The translations under genes and the position numbers were made by a program. This document shows positions 45,506 through 57,520 of a DNA stretch of 64,000 nucleotides, in pieces (position 1 is the stretch's first letter; every line of letters begins with the position of its first letter). The DNA comes from Haplomitrium mnioides (lineage: Eukaryota; Marchantiophyta; Haplomitriopsida; Calobryales). Location of the stretch: NCBI GenBank assembly GCA_049999725.1, contig JBNGIS010016942.1, forward strand, positions 38,396 through 102,395, in the 5' to 3' direction. Below the pieces are notes generated by a model. It was given only the letters and a program-made list of their open reading frames with translations, did no database searches and was not told the origin of the DNA.

Positions 45506-45880
45506 CTCACGCAGAGTCCCTAGGGCAAAGGAGAACATAACATAGGAACACCGAACGGGGTATTCAACACTAGGGAAAACAAAACAAAGGGGTAAGAATG
45601 CACGATAGGGGCAGGGTGGCTCACATAGCATTTCTTTCTATCCAATCCTTCTTGCCATTCTCTTCTGGGTTGAATTTTTTATGTCACTCCTTCCTTGCGA
45701 CAAATTGGGTCCGCTCTTTGTTGCAACCGAACAACCCTGCTTTCTCGGCATTTGGACAACTCGTTAAACTGATGTTCTTCTCTTTTCCACCTTTGTGCAC
45801 CAAGTTGATCAGTCCTGGGCTCAAAGTGTTGTGCTAGGCCAAGCTAAACATAAAAGATTGAAACTCGGCCGATAAAGAAG
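45506..45880. other. Unassigned DNA upstream of the Ty3 relic
   Basis: A 79-codon plus-strand frame (45598-45837) has no recognisable domain. It may belong to the decayed gag region of the Ty3 relic that follows, but nothing shows this. Confidence 0.3.
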
Positions 45881-45884
45881 AAGC

Positions 45885-47815
45885 ACTAGACTGCTTTGCT
45901 CGGGGATTGAAGCCTCGCATGAGAACAGAAGTTACTATGAGAGAGCCTACTCAATTAGAAGAAGAAATGTGTATGGTCACGTCTTCAACTATTCAAACAA
46001 CGTGCTCAAAACTTTGCAAATTCTAATGGAATTAAAATTTTGACAAAAATTCAAGGTACTTTGGTTCATCTTGATGGTATGATTGAGATGCAATCTTGTA
46101 GGATGTTGGTAGATAGACGAAGTTTAGAAAATTTTATGTCACTATGTTTTGCTAAAATAATCAAAGAAAAATTTAGGTCTATCAAAGGGAGTGTTGTGAC
46201 TATGGCCAATGACCAAAAGCATGACGTGTTTTGTTCTCAAAAGACATTCCTTCTAAGGATTGGAAAAGAGTACACGACATCAATGCAATTTGTTACTGCA
46301 CTTATACAATATGACATCATTTTAGGATTGCCTTGGCTTGAAGATCGATCCGCTTAATTTGATTGGGCAAAACGACAAGTTCAAGTTACTTTACAAGGTA
46401 AGAAATTTTTTTTGGGGTGTTCAACACCATTGGTGAAGAAGCCTAAATCAGTTCAGCATGTTGATACAGTAGAGTAAGAGTTGTCTATCTTTGTTGTTTA
46501 GATCAAGTCCATCATAGACTTGAGTATGAAAGAAGGAAAAAGTGCGCCTACCTCAATAATAGATGATGTTTTGAAGGATTTTGGATATGTGTTTCCGGAG
46601 GATTTGCCAAAATGGTTAGCACATGATCACGGAATGCCTTTTTTGATTCAGTTGATACTAAGAAGTAATTCTTATAATTGTACTATGTGTTAGTTATCAC
46701 CATAAGAATGAGAGGAGCTTTGAAAGACATTGACAGATTTTCTTGAGAAGGACTCCATTCAACATAGTGCTTCGCTTTGGGGAGCTCCAGTATTCTTTGT
46801 ACCAAAGAAAGAAGGTGGATTTTGTCTTTGTACAGAATATTGAGGCTTGAACAATCAAACAGTGAAGAATGTCTATCCTCTACCTCGTATTAATGATTTG
46901 TTGGATCAACTGAGTAGTGCACGATTCTTTTCTAAGTTCAATCTTTGAGGTAGTTATTGGAAAATTCCTATCAAGCCAAGTGATGTGCCAAAGACGGCTT
47001 TTCATACAAGGTATGGGCATTTTGAGTGGAAGGTGCCTACATTTGGCCTAACTAATGCTTCGACAATATTCATAGATCAAAGCATCGAGTTTTTGATGGT
47101 TTATTGAATAAGTCAATGTCGGTGTTTTTGATTGATCTACTCATCTTTAGTGAAAGTAAAGTTGAGCATCATGATCAACTTAAAGAAGCATTGCAAAAAC
47201 TACGCAATTGGAAGTTTTATTACAAGAAGTCCAAGTGTGAGTTTTGGAAGCAAGAGGTGACTTATCTAGGATATGAAGTGTTTGAGTATGGTATCAAGAT
47301 GGAGGAAGAGAAGATTAAGGCTATTTCAAAGTGGCCAATGCCAAATGATGCTAAGGATGTTTGAGCTTTCAATGGATTGGCAAGTTTTTATCGACTTTGG
47401 GATGTGATGTCTTAAGTAAGTTATCTCTTGATTGGATTGGTCTTTTCTCCATTTCTCATGTTATTTCTCCCATTGTTTATAAACTTGAACTTCCTCTTTA
47501 TATGAAGATTCATCATGTGTTTCATGTCTCTATATCTAGGTCTTTTGTTCCTAGTCCATCTTCTTTTCCAAATCGTGTTCAATTTCCTCCTCTGGCTATT
47601 GTTGTTGATGACCATGAAGAATTTAAGGTGGACAGTATTTTGGCGAAAAGAGTTTTCAAACAAAGGCGGAATCCACAAGTTCAATACAAGGTTTTGTGGA
47701 AAGACTATCCACTTTATGATGCTACTTAGGAACCTTTTTCAAATCTTGAGAATGCTCAAAATGATATTCAAATATTTGAAAGTTGTGGCAATGACGAGGT
47801 TGTTATTGATTAGAA
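45885..47815 (+). pseudogene. Chromodomain Ty3 (chromovirus-like) gag-pol relic
   Basis: Order: gag tail with ARGLKPRMRTEVTMREP (45890-45950); aspartic protease (46040-46357) with an end like the usual YDVILGMPWL, here YDIILGLPWLEDRSA; RT from about 46560 with [54 protein letters not shown] and FGLTNAS. Palm and thumb follow to about 47370 with KKSKCEFWKQEVTYLGYEV. At about 47400 it jumps to the integrase tail, YKLELPLYMKIHHVFHVSIS (47476-47535), and a chromodomain with VQYKVLWKDYPLYDAT (47680-47728). The protease D-S/T-G is replaced (VDRRSLENF), and RNase H and the integrase core are deleted. Stops and frameshifts abound. Confidence 0.9.
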
Positions 47816-47826
47816 TGCATGGATTA

Positions 47827-48668
47827 TGTAAAAGTATAAGCATAAGGTTGTGATATTTATTAGAAAATAGAAAGTAGTGAAGAAAGTGGTAGAGAGTCAC
47901 TTTTAAAGTTGAGATAAGATTACTTGACTTCAAAGTCACTTTTAGTAGAGGCTCACTTTTAAGGTTGAAATTAGAAGTGACTTGTTAGTGAAGAAAGACG
48001 GATGACACCCTCTTCTCTTTTATAAATAGAAGTGCTTCTTAGCCCCACTCCTTATTCTAGAGTTCCTTTGGAATCACTTGGGTTTTTTGGTTGCTTGGCT
48101 TTTGCTTGCACTCTTGGTCCTACCTTCTTGAGTTGCTTTTTGTTGAAGAACTCTATTAGAGTTTACTATGAGTTCTAACTCATTTGGATTTGGTCTTTGA
48201 GTTCTTTTACACTTATGAAAAATAAGAACATGACGTTTGCGACATTATTTTTGTGTTATCTTACATTTAAGCTATATCACTATTCAAATAGGCCATATGA
48301 GTGAAATCATAGGCTTATTCTTTGCACTCGATTGGACTAATGATGGTATAGGGGAACTCTTATTAATCTCACTAGAAAGTTTGTATGCTACCATCAAGTT
48401 TTCATTTGGTTTCATTGTATATTTGTGCATATGAGCCTTTTGTGTCACAACAGAAATTCCAAGTGCTCTTCATACTTTAACTTCTCTCTCTACCATTTGT
48501 TTTCTTTTGCATTTCATTTCATATGTTCAATTTTGTTTATTTCACATTTGTGCATACTATATTTGGTGCTAATATTTTGCTTCTCTATTTTATTTTCATG
48601 ACTTTTTTTTATTTGAACTATGCTACTCTACTAACCCTCTAATTGACTGTAATATTTTTAACTCATTA
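47827..48668 (+). repeat. LTR of the Ty3 relic
   Basis: Directly follows the chromodomain end. It contains repeated AGTCACTTTTA-type words and a TATAAATA box at 48021-48028. The segment 47870-48100 matches the reverse complement of 63690-63985. The right part (48100-48668) has no second copy in the window, so the outer edge is uncertain; E4 begins at 48669. Confidence 0.65.
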
Positions 48669-51600
48669 TGTCAGCCCCCTCCTTCTGGTCTTATCCTCCG
48701 AACACCGCTCTTCGGAAGGAAAAGGCTGACTTTTACGGGGTTCAGGTTCTTTTATAAGATGGCCCCGCTGCAAGTTATCAATTTCAGGCCTTAAGGAGGT
48801 TCCTCCTCACCTTACTGACCTTTCTCCTTGTTCAATTCTCTATTCACACATTCATACACACCACAGAAGCATCTCTGATCAAATTCTGAAGTGGATTTCA
48901 GGGATTCGAAATAGGATCCAGACTCAAAGTTTTACAATGCAGGATCAAGTCCTGATATCTGAATTATACATGGGATCTGTCCCCTTACTACCTTATACTC
49001 TAACTCTGATTCTTGGATCCCTACTGATCCGAGATCTTGTTCACTTTGGATCTGAAATGTCTTTCGAATAATTGCAAACAGAATACAAAACTAACTACAC
49101 CCTGCATACACAACACCACACCCTCCGCCAACATTCCTCTAACTTGGGCTGATCCCCGCAACACAGTCGTGACCTCTCAACCCTTCATTCCTCTCATTCC
49201 TCTGCAGCTTCTCTGTTTCTCCCAAGATCCAATTTTTACTGCCTCCCTTGCACTCGTGATCTTTATTCCAACAATTCCAACCTTCTCTTGAGTCTCACAA
49301 TTCCAGTGACCCGTCCTCCCTCTACTCACGCACCCTTCTCAAGATTGTCCTTTTACCTTCCCTCGCGAGAAGCTTTGGTTTGACTTCCTCAGGATCAGAA
49401 GAGGTCTTGTTTAACTTCTACCTCTAGAAGACAGTCCTCTTGACTATTGGCCACCCACTCCACCCAAAAGCTTTGATGGATCTTCTTACACCGTGCGCGG
49501 GCACGAATGCAGCTACTCCTTCTTGACTTCCTTTGAGAGAATAAACCAGAAACGCCCCTGGCGTTCCTGGGATTGTTGCTCCTGCACAGTTAACACTGAG
49601 ACAACCCCAAAGATCCCTCTTTGGCAAACTCTCCGATTTTAGGACAACCCAAATTTTCTTCCCTCTTCAAGTATCAGCCCACCTCCGATGTTGGTCCACC
49701 CGCAGAGATGAGTACACCTGGATCGCCTGAGCCTCTAGAGCTCCCTTCTTAGCGATTCCCACTGCCCCTATAGTCTACCTCCACCCCTACTAGCCCCCTG
49801 CTCGAGTTCACCTGCTTCAATTGAAGATTTAAGAAATCTGTCTTCCCTCCATCGTGTGTCTTCTTTTCTGCTATCGTTCTCACGATTTGCAAGTTTGCAT
49901 CCACAAACAACCCCTCAAACATCGCAGACGATCCCTTTATACTCCTTGCTTACCTTGCTGAAGCCTGCTTGGTAACCCCACATTCGGCAGTTAATCTGGT
50001 TAAGCAACGTCGTGGTGACACCTGGCCAGTACGAGCAACGACTAAGTGAAGCAGTTAACCCAAAGTTCTCAACTGTCATTCCGAAAATCTCGTGGAATCC
50101 TCGAAGATGCCCTTGGCGCGGACTGGGTGCGAAGCTGGCACTTGGTCAATTGTGGGTGAAGACTGTGCTCGGAGCTCCTGATCATGGCGTAGATTAGCTC
50201 GACGTTGATTTGCGCTTTCAAATCAGAAGAGTAGGGCTTGGCGTCCCCGAAGTCGTAGATTCCGGAAGTGTCCCCGAGGGACCCCGATGATGACCCATCC
50301 GATGTCGCGATACGTTGTAGAGTTAGTCGCAGCCGAGGAGGGCGATCCGACATGGTAAAGCAGAGCTAGATCCGAAGAAGAATTCCAAGAAGAAGAGAGA
50401 GAGAGAGAATAATCTGAAAAGTCTTGATCCCTGAATCCGAAGAAGGCGCAATCCGCAAGTGATTCTGAAGACAGAGGCCACGTCATCCGCAAGCTCCTTC
50501 GGAACTTCCCTGCGCCCTCGGAACTCCACAAGTTGCCACATATCCTGCCTTTCACATCATCCGCACAGCGCCGTCCGCCGCCGCCCCGCAAAGGGGTAGG
50601 CAGACCGTCGCATTGACCTGATTCCGCATTTGACCCGTTGTTGACCCGCAGGAACCCTCGAACCATAGTGGAGCGTCACGTCATCCTTCAAAGACCCGCA
50701 CGAACCCTCGGACCATAGTGGAGCGCCACGTCATCCGTCAAAGACTCGCAGGAACCCTCGGACCATAATGGAGCGCCACATCATCTGATAAATAATTCAC
50801 TCGCCGAGTATTAACGGTACCTTTTGTCGCCGCTTCGAAACCCGCTCGCAATAAGAACAGAGGCTTCCTTTGCTATCTCTTTGCTTCGCTTGATATAGGA
50901 ACCATGGCAGAATCCCCTTTGAACTTTCAGCGCGCCCGGTTGAACTTTTGTCCTCGGCAATGCCAGAACTCCGATAGGTCACCTTTTCGGCTTCTGGTCC
51001 CTTGCTTCTTCTTCTGGCCAGATCGTCGGTTCATCGCCTTTTCACCACAAGAACAAAGGGCACCATAAACTCTCGTCGAACTTTCAGACCATACCTTGTC
51101 GAACTTTCCGCCGCTTCGCCGGATCAGTGATATATCAGCATTTCGCCTTGCTCGCTCTTTGTCTAGTCGGGCTCGTGATAAGTCACTGTTTTGCATCTAT
51201 TCCCTTGGTGTCCAGTTGGGATTCCTATTAGATCCCCGTTAGGTGGTCTTCTCACTTAGGGAGGCTAATCGGAACCCGTTTACCCAGGGCTTCCCCATTT
51301 TCTACTAAGTCCCGCGGACTTCCTGGGGATGCCACGTGTCCCTGAATCCGTGAAGTGCGGTGGGACTGCCACGTTTCCGCAGCTCCCCACGGAGTTCCTG
51401 AGTCCGTAACTATGATCCGTCGATGTTTCGTCCTTCTCGCTTAGCCTCGTCGTTGCCTTAAGGAATCCTTCATGCCGCTGTAAAAGTGACTAGTCTTCGC
51501 TTTGTCAGTCATCGCTTCGCCATCACTTTGGACCCGTCGGATCTTCTTTCACGGATCCCTGTTAAGTGGAGTGCCCACATAGGGAGGCTGATCGGATCCA

Positions 51601-52243
51601 GCTTAACCGGTCCTCCCCACTTAGGAAGGCTCGGTTCCGATGTTTGTCCGGTTTTACCCTCTGATGAACTTCTTCCGATACTTGCATCGAACTCCCACCC
51701 TTCCTCTTTCAAGAGGACTTCGGACTACAGGAAAGCATTTGTGTTTACCTGGAGAAAGAGGCGTCCCCCGATCTCTGGTGTTGTCGTTGCTCCCCGATGC
51801 ATGTCGCCCTTGTCCTCTACCTTGAATCCGCCGTTCTCACTTTCTTGGCAATTCGTTATCCTTCGTTATGGCTTCCTACCCTGCTCTGCTGACGCGCGAC
51901 CTTCCTTGAACCTCGTCCTGTGGTCTCCTCGGCCTGACACTCCATTGAGACTCTGCTCTGCTCTCCCGATCCCCTTCGCCTTGCCTCGTCTTCCCTTTCT
52001 CTTCCAGTCCCTTTCTTTCTGGTCTTTCTGGCACTGATATTTCTAGCTCTTACCCGCTTCCTTTATAATATGAATTCGATTTCGCTACTTTGGATCAAAA
52101 GAATGAAGTAACCCGTGCTTATCTTCCGATTAGAGTTAATGTGTTGCTTTCCGCTCATCTTACCACTTCAGAATGGAGAAATGTCATCGTTGTCGCTTCT
52201 GGTCCCTTGTAAACCGCATTAGCCCCTGTTCCACTTGCTAACA
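48669..52243 (-). repeat. 3' giant LTR of E4
   Basis: 3575 bp. It contains three tandem 50-bp units (50643-50792), the GC-rich hairpin motif (50581-50601) and several copies of a CCCACTTAGGGAGGCT-like motif (about 51250, 51570, 51615). The open frames inside show no known domain. Confidence 0.9.
50643..50792. repeat. Three tandem 50-bp units in one E4 LTR
   Basis: Units start GACCCGCAGG, GACCCGCACG and GACTCGCAGG and contain ACCATAGTGGAGCG and CACGTCATCC. The partner LTR has a single unit at 56087-56136. Confidence 0.9.
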
Positions 52244-52519
52244 TAACTCCCCTTTGAATTGTGAAGCGTCCTCGCGAACATACCTCCTCTTTCTCTGTCT
52301 AGTTTCCTCTTATCCGCTGTGCTGCTTCCTGATCTCAAAATTTTGACAGAGTGTTCTTTTACAAACTCACGCACCCACACATACTCACTCGAAAACTCAC
52401 ACAACTCGCCCTAGAAAACCCACGCAACTACTCACCTGAACCTCTACACAATTACATACTGGAACATCCACCCAACCATGCACTCACTCACTCATTCTAC
52501 CACTGCGCACTCTCCCCAC

Positions 52520-53999
52520 TCAACCTCTTCCTTGGATCCCACACAAAAGTCGTGTCTCCCAATTTTGGTTTGAGGGGGGTGCAGGATTCCTACAGCAACA
52601 TACCTTGCTGCATTCCCTTCTGATTCGTGGAATCACCCTTAGACTTGGGATTCCTCGGCTGGCCCTTCTCCTCCGGCCTTGATGTAGGTACAACACACAC
52701 CCACAAGGAACAGGCAACAACACCAGCCCAGACATAGGTACGACACATAGAGCCTGTAAATATAAAACCATACACAATTTTGGCGGTGGCGAGGCTGCTT
52801 GTAACAATTTCCTCCTTGTCAGCAAGATCCTTTGTCTAGCTTAAGGCGAGCTCCCTCTCAGAATTGAGATCGGGTTCAGCTTCCGGTAATTCCGGATCCT
52901 CCGGGCTGCAGCTGCTTACCTCGATTAACGTACCTTCCGCTAGTTGAGGAGGCCCTACCTCTGTGACACTTGGCGCTGGCACGTCATAACTGCCTACAAC
53001 TGGGTACACCAATGTCAACTCCCCTTTGAGCTCGGATTCAGGGCTCGACTGACATAGGTCTTGCGAGGGTGCCTCGTCTTGCAAGGGATGAGGTCCAGCT
53101 GCGTACTCCCTTTCCTGCGCCAATTGAGCCCTTCTCTGATCCCCTAACCTGATGGTGGATCCTCCCTCTTCTGGCTTTGATTCTTCCGCCTTAGCTCAAA
53201 CGAGACAAGGAGTAAGATTTTGCATTGCTACCAAGGTTGTTCCCGCCTCCTCGAGCTCATGTGGATCGCCTAGCGATTGCAGTTCCGGGACATTCTGCAG
53301 GTTCTCCTCGTTTGTCTCCTCCTCATGAGTCGCTTCCCAGACACCGACCAATTGTCTTTTCTCTTCTGGTTGTGTCGGGTGGAACCAGGTGGGGTCTTCC
53401 ATCTCGTATTCATAATCGCTTATAAGTGACCACTCGTGATTCGCACCCTTCTTAGCCTTTCGCCGCTTCTTGCCCTTGCTCTTCTAGTGAGGCTTGGGTT
53501 TTGCTTTGGCCCTTGCTTGATAACAATCCTCTGAGTCAGAGGTTTCCTCCTTTGTCCAGACTGCCTCCTCCTCCCCAGACTGGGAATGTAGGGCAATTGG
53601 ATACTCATACTTTTCCCCCTATGGCTCCATGCAGTTGGAAGAAACGTGTCCAGGCTGATCACAATTCCATCACACCATAACGAACCTTCTCGGTGGTCCG
53701 ATTGCGACCCCTTCATCTGCTTGTTCAGCTCCCTCTAGATTCGACGTGATGCTTGCAAGAAGGGCCTGCATTACCTCCATCTTTGCACTCAATTCCGCTA
53801 AGCGAGCTTCCTTTTCTTTGGCAGCCTTTTTGATCCTTCGTTCTTTTCTCTGCTTCTTCCTTCTTGAAGATCTCTGATCATCAGAGCTGTTGCTATCAGA
53901 GTCACTGTCAGAGCTCTCCTCATCGCTACTTGAACTATCAGAAGAGTATTCCGACACATACTTAGCTCGTCTTTTCCTTCGTGTACGGTTATGGCCCAT
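52520..53999 (-). pseudogene. E4 gag-like zinc-knuckle protein
   Basis: Homologue of the E1 protein. The minus-strand frame from ATG at 53999 has a basic start (GHNRTRRKRRAKYV), a long Ser/Asp tract (53950-53870), a Lys/Arg/Glu-rich helical stretch and VAIGPPRRFVMV. A TGA then stands at the position of the first zinc-knuckle cysteine of E1; the knuckle continues WNCDQPGHVSSNC. A basic segment, an acidic tail and PTWFHPTQPEEK follow, with further stops near 53620, 53490, 53196 and 52836. The C-terminal part (52775-52590) has a hydrophobic segment, TYVWAGVVACSLWVCVV. It is inactive as it stands. No capsid-like core is recognisable in either copy. Confidence 0.8.
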
Positions 54000-54079
54000 T
54001 CCTTCAATGGAAAGGAAAACTTTGACTCTTTTGAGATATGATTACTTGGTTCCGGGTTAGTCTCAGGCTTTTGCAAACC

Positions 54080-54107
54080 TTTTGCCGTCCTTCTAGCGCC
54101 AAAAAAT
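54080..54107 (-). promoter_or_regulatory. Putative PBS of E4
   Basis: On the minus strand TTTTTTGGCGCTAGAAGG starts four bases inside the 5' LTR, as in E1. The shared sequence shows that both use the same primer class. Confidence 0.6.
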
Positions 54108-54110
54108 GTA

Positions 54111-57100
54111 TGTCAGCCCCCTCCTTCTGGTCTTATCCTCCGAACACCGCTCTTCAGAAGGAAAAGGCTGACTTTTACGGGGTTCAGGTTCTTTTATAAG
54201 ATGGCCCCGCTGCAAGTTATCAATTTCAGGCCTTAAGGAGGTTCCTCCTCACCTTTCTGACCTTTCTCCTTGTTCAATTCTCTATTCACACATTCATACA
54301 CACCACAGAAGCATCTCTGATCAAATTCCCAAGTGGATTTCAGGGATCCAAAATAGGATCCAGACTCAAAGTTTTACAATGCAAGATCAAGTCTTGATAT
54401 CTGAATTATACAGGGGATCTGTCTCCTTACTATCTTATCCTCTAACTCTGGTTCTTGGACCCCTGCTGATCTGAGATCCTGTTCACTTTGGATCTGAAAT
54501 GTCTTTCCAATAATTACAAACAGAATACAAAACTAACTACACCCTACATACACAACACCACACCCTCCGCCGGCATTCCTCTGACTTGAGCTGATCCCCG
54601 CAACATAGTCGTGACCTCTCAACCCTTCATTCCTCTCATTCCTCTGCAGCTCCTCTGTTTCTCCCAAGATCCGATTTTTACTGCCTCCCTTGTACTTCTG
54701 ATCTTTATTCCAACAATTCCAACCTTCTCTTGAGTCTCACAATTCCAGTGACCCGTCCTCCCTCTACTCACGCACCCTTCTCCAGATAGTCTTTTTACCT
54801 TCCCTCGCGAGAAGCTCTGGTTTGACTTCCTCAGGATCAGAAGAGGTCTTGTTTAACTTCCACCTCTAGAAGACAGTCCTCTCGACTGTTGGCCACCCAC
54901 TCCACCCCAAAGCTTTGATGGATCTTCTTACACCGTGCGCGGGTACGAATGCAGCTACTCCTTCCTGACTGCCCTTGAGAGAATAAACCAGAAACGCCCC
55001 TAACGTTCCTGGGATTGTTGCTCCTGCACAGTTAACACTGAGACAACCCCAAAGATCCCCCTTTGGCAGCCTCTCTGATTTTAGGACAACCCAGAATTTC
55101 TTCCCTCTTCAAGTATCAGCCCACCTCCGATGTTGGTCCACCCGCAGAGATGAGTACACCTGGATCGCCTGAGCCTCTAGAGCTCCCCGCTCAGCGATTC
55201 CCACTGCCCCTTCAGTCCACCTCCACCTCTGCTAGCCCCCTGCTCGAGTTCACCTGCTTCAATTGAAGATTGAAGAAATCTGTCTTCCCTCCATCGTGTG
55301 TCTTCCTTTCTGCTATCGTTCTCACAACTTGCACGTTTGCATCCACAAACAACCCTTAAACATCGCAGACGATCCCTTTATACTCTTTGCTTACCTTGCT
55401 GAAGCCTTCTTGGTACCCTCACATTCGGCAGTTAATCTAGTTAAGCAACGTCGTGGTGACACCTGACTAGTACGAGCAACGAATAACTGAAGCAGTTAAC
55501 CCAAGGTTCTCAACTGTCGTTCCGAAAATCTCGTGGAATCCCCGAAGATGTCCCTGGTGCGGACTGGGTGCGAAGCTGGCACTTGGTCGATTGTGGGTGA
55601 AGACTGTGCTCGGAGCTCCTGATCATGGCGTAGATTAGCTCGGCGTTGATTTGCACTTTCAAATCAAAAGAGTAGGGCTCGACATCCCCGAAGTCGTAGA
55701 TTCCGGAAGTGTCCCCGCGGGACCCCGATGATGACCCATCCGATGTCGCGATACGTTGTAGAGTTAGTCGCAGCCGAGGAGGGCGATCCGACATGGTAAA
55801 GCAGAGCTAGATCCGAAGAAGAATTCCAAGAAGAAGAGAGAGAGAGAGAGAATAATCTGAAAAGCTTTGATCCCTGAATCCGAAGAAGGCGCAATCCGCA
55901 AGTGATTCTGAAGACAGAGGCCACGTCATCCACAAGCTCCTTCGGAACTTCCCCGTCGCCCTCGGAACTCCACAAGTTACCACATATCCTGCCTTTCACA
56001 TCATCCGCACAGCGCCGTCCGCCGCCGCCCCTCAAAGGGGTAGGCAGACCATCGCATTGACCTGATTCCACATTTGACCCGTTGCTGACCCGCAGGAACC
56101 CTCGGACCATAGTGGAGCGCCACGTCATCCGTTAAATAATTCACTCGCTGAGTAAGAACGGTACCTTTTGTCGCCGCTTCGAAACCCGCTCGCAATAAGA
56201 ATAGAGGCTTCCTTCGCTATCTCTTTGCTTCACTTGATATAGGAACCATGGCAAAATCCCCTTCGAACTTTCAGCGCGCCCGGTTTAACTTTCATCCTCG
56301 GCAATGCCGAAACTCTGATAGATCACCTTTTCGACTATTGGTCCCTTGCTTCTTCTTCTGGCTGGATCGTCGCTTCATCGCCTTTTCACCACAAGAACTA
56401 AGCGCGCCATAAACTCCTGTCGAACTTTCAGACCATACCTTGTCGAACTTTCCGCCGCTTCGCTGGATCAGTGATATATCAACATTTCGCCTTGCTCGCT
56501 CTTTGTCTGATCGGGCTCGTGATAAGTCACTATTTTGCATCCATTCCCTTGGTGTCCAGTTGGGATTCCTATCAGATCCCCGTTAAGTGGTCTTCTCACT
56601 TAGGGAGGCTAATCGGAACCCGTTTACCTGGGGCTTCCCCATTTTTTGCTAAGTCCCGCGGACTTCCTAGGGATGCCATGTGTCCCTGAATCCGTGAAGC
56701 GCGGTGGGACTGCCACGTTTCCGCAGCTCCCCACGGAGTTCCTGAGTCCGTAACTATGATCCGTCGATGTTTCGTCCTTCTCGCTTTGCCTTGTCGTTGC
56801 CTTAAGGAATCCTTCATACCGCCGTAAAAGTAACCAGTCTTCGCTTTGTCAGTTGCCGCTTCGCCATCACTTTGGACCCGTCGGATCTTCTTTCACGGAT
56901 CCTTGTAAAGTGGGGCACCCACATAGGGAGGCTGATCGGATCCAGCTTAACCGGTCTTCCCCACTTAGGAAGGCTCGATTCCGATGTTTGTCCGGTTGTA
57001 CCCTCTGATGAACTTCTTCCGATACTTGCATCGGACTCCCACCCTTCCTCTTTTGAGAGGACTTCGGACTGAGGGAAAACATTTGTGTTTACCTGGAGAA

Positions 57101-57515
57101 AGAGGCTTCCCCCGATCTCTGGTGTTGTCGTTGCTCCCCGATGCATGTCGCCCTTGTCCCCTACCTTGAATCTGCCGTTTTGACTTGTTGGGCGATTTGT
57201 TATCCTTCGTTATGGCTTCCTACCCTGCTCTGCTGACGCACGACCTTCCTTGAACCTCGTCCTGTGGTCTCCTCGGCCTGACACTCCATTACGACTCTCC
57301 TCTGCTCTCCCGATCCCCTTCGTCCTGGTTCGTCTTCCCTTTATGAATCCAATTCCACTACTTTGGATCAAAAGAATGAAGTAACCCGTGCTTATCTTCC
57401 GATTAGAGTTAATGTGTTGCTTTCCGCTCATCTTACCACTTCAGAATGGAGAAATGTCATCGTTGTCGCTTTTGGTCCCTTGTAAACCACATTAGCCTCT
57501 GTTCCACTGCTGACA
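54111..57515 (-). repeat. 5' giant LTR of E4
   Basis: 3405 bp, collinear with 48669-52243. It has one 50-bp unit instead of three and a short deletion near 57340 relative to the partner (about 52005-52080). Confidence 0.9.
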
Positions 57516-57520
57516 CATCA

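Larger units (their letters stand above)
48669..57515 (-). mobile_element. E4: gag-only LTR element with giant (~3.5 kb) LTRs
   Basis: LTRs at 48669-52243 (3575 bp) and 54111-57515 (3405 bp) both begin TGTCAGCCCCCTCC on the plus strand and end in TAACA or TGACA. Flanks CATTA (48664-48668) and CATCA (57516-57520) are a near-perfect 5-bp target duplication. On the minus strand a PBS-like TTTTTTGGCGCTAGAAGG follows the 5' LTR (54111 edge), and AAAGGGGAGTTA precedes the 3' LTR (52243 edge). The interior is only 1867 bp and encodes a gag-like protein but no protease, RT, RNase H or integrase. By eye, LTR identity is about 95% over the first 430 bp. Confidence 0.9.

Noticed and set aside
51486-52037. 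183-codon plus-strand frame in the E4 LTR
   Set aside because: Rich in Ser, Pro and Leu with no domain; the partner LTR has a frameshifted counterpart, so it is not preserved as protein.
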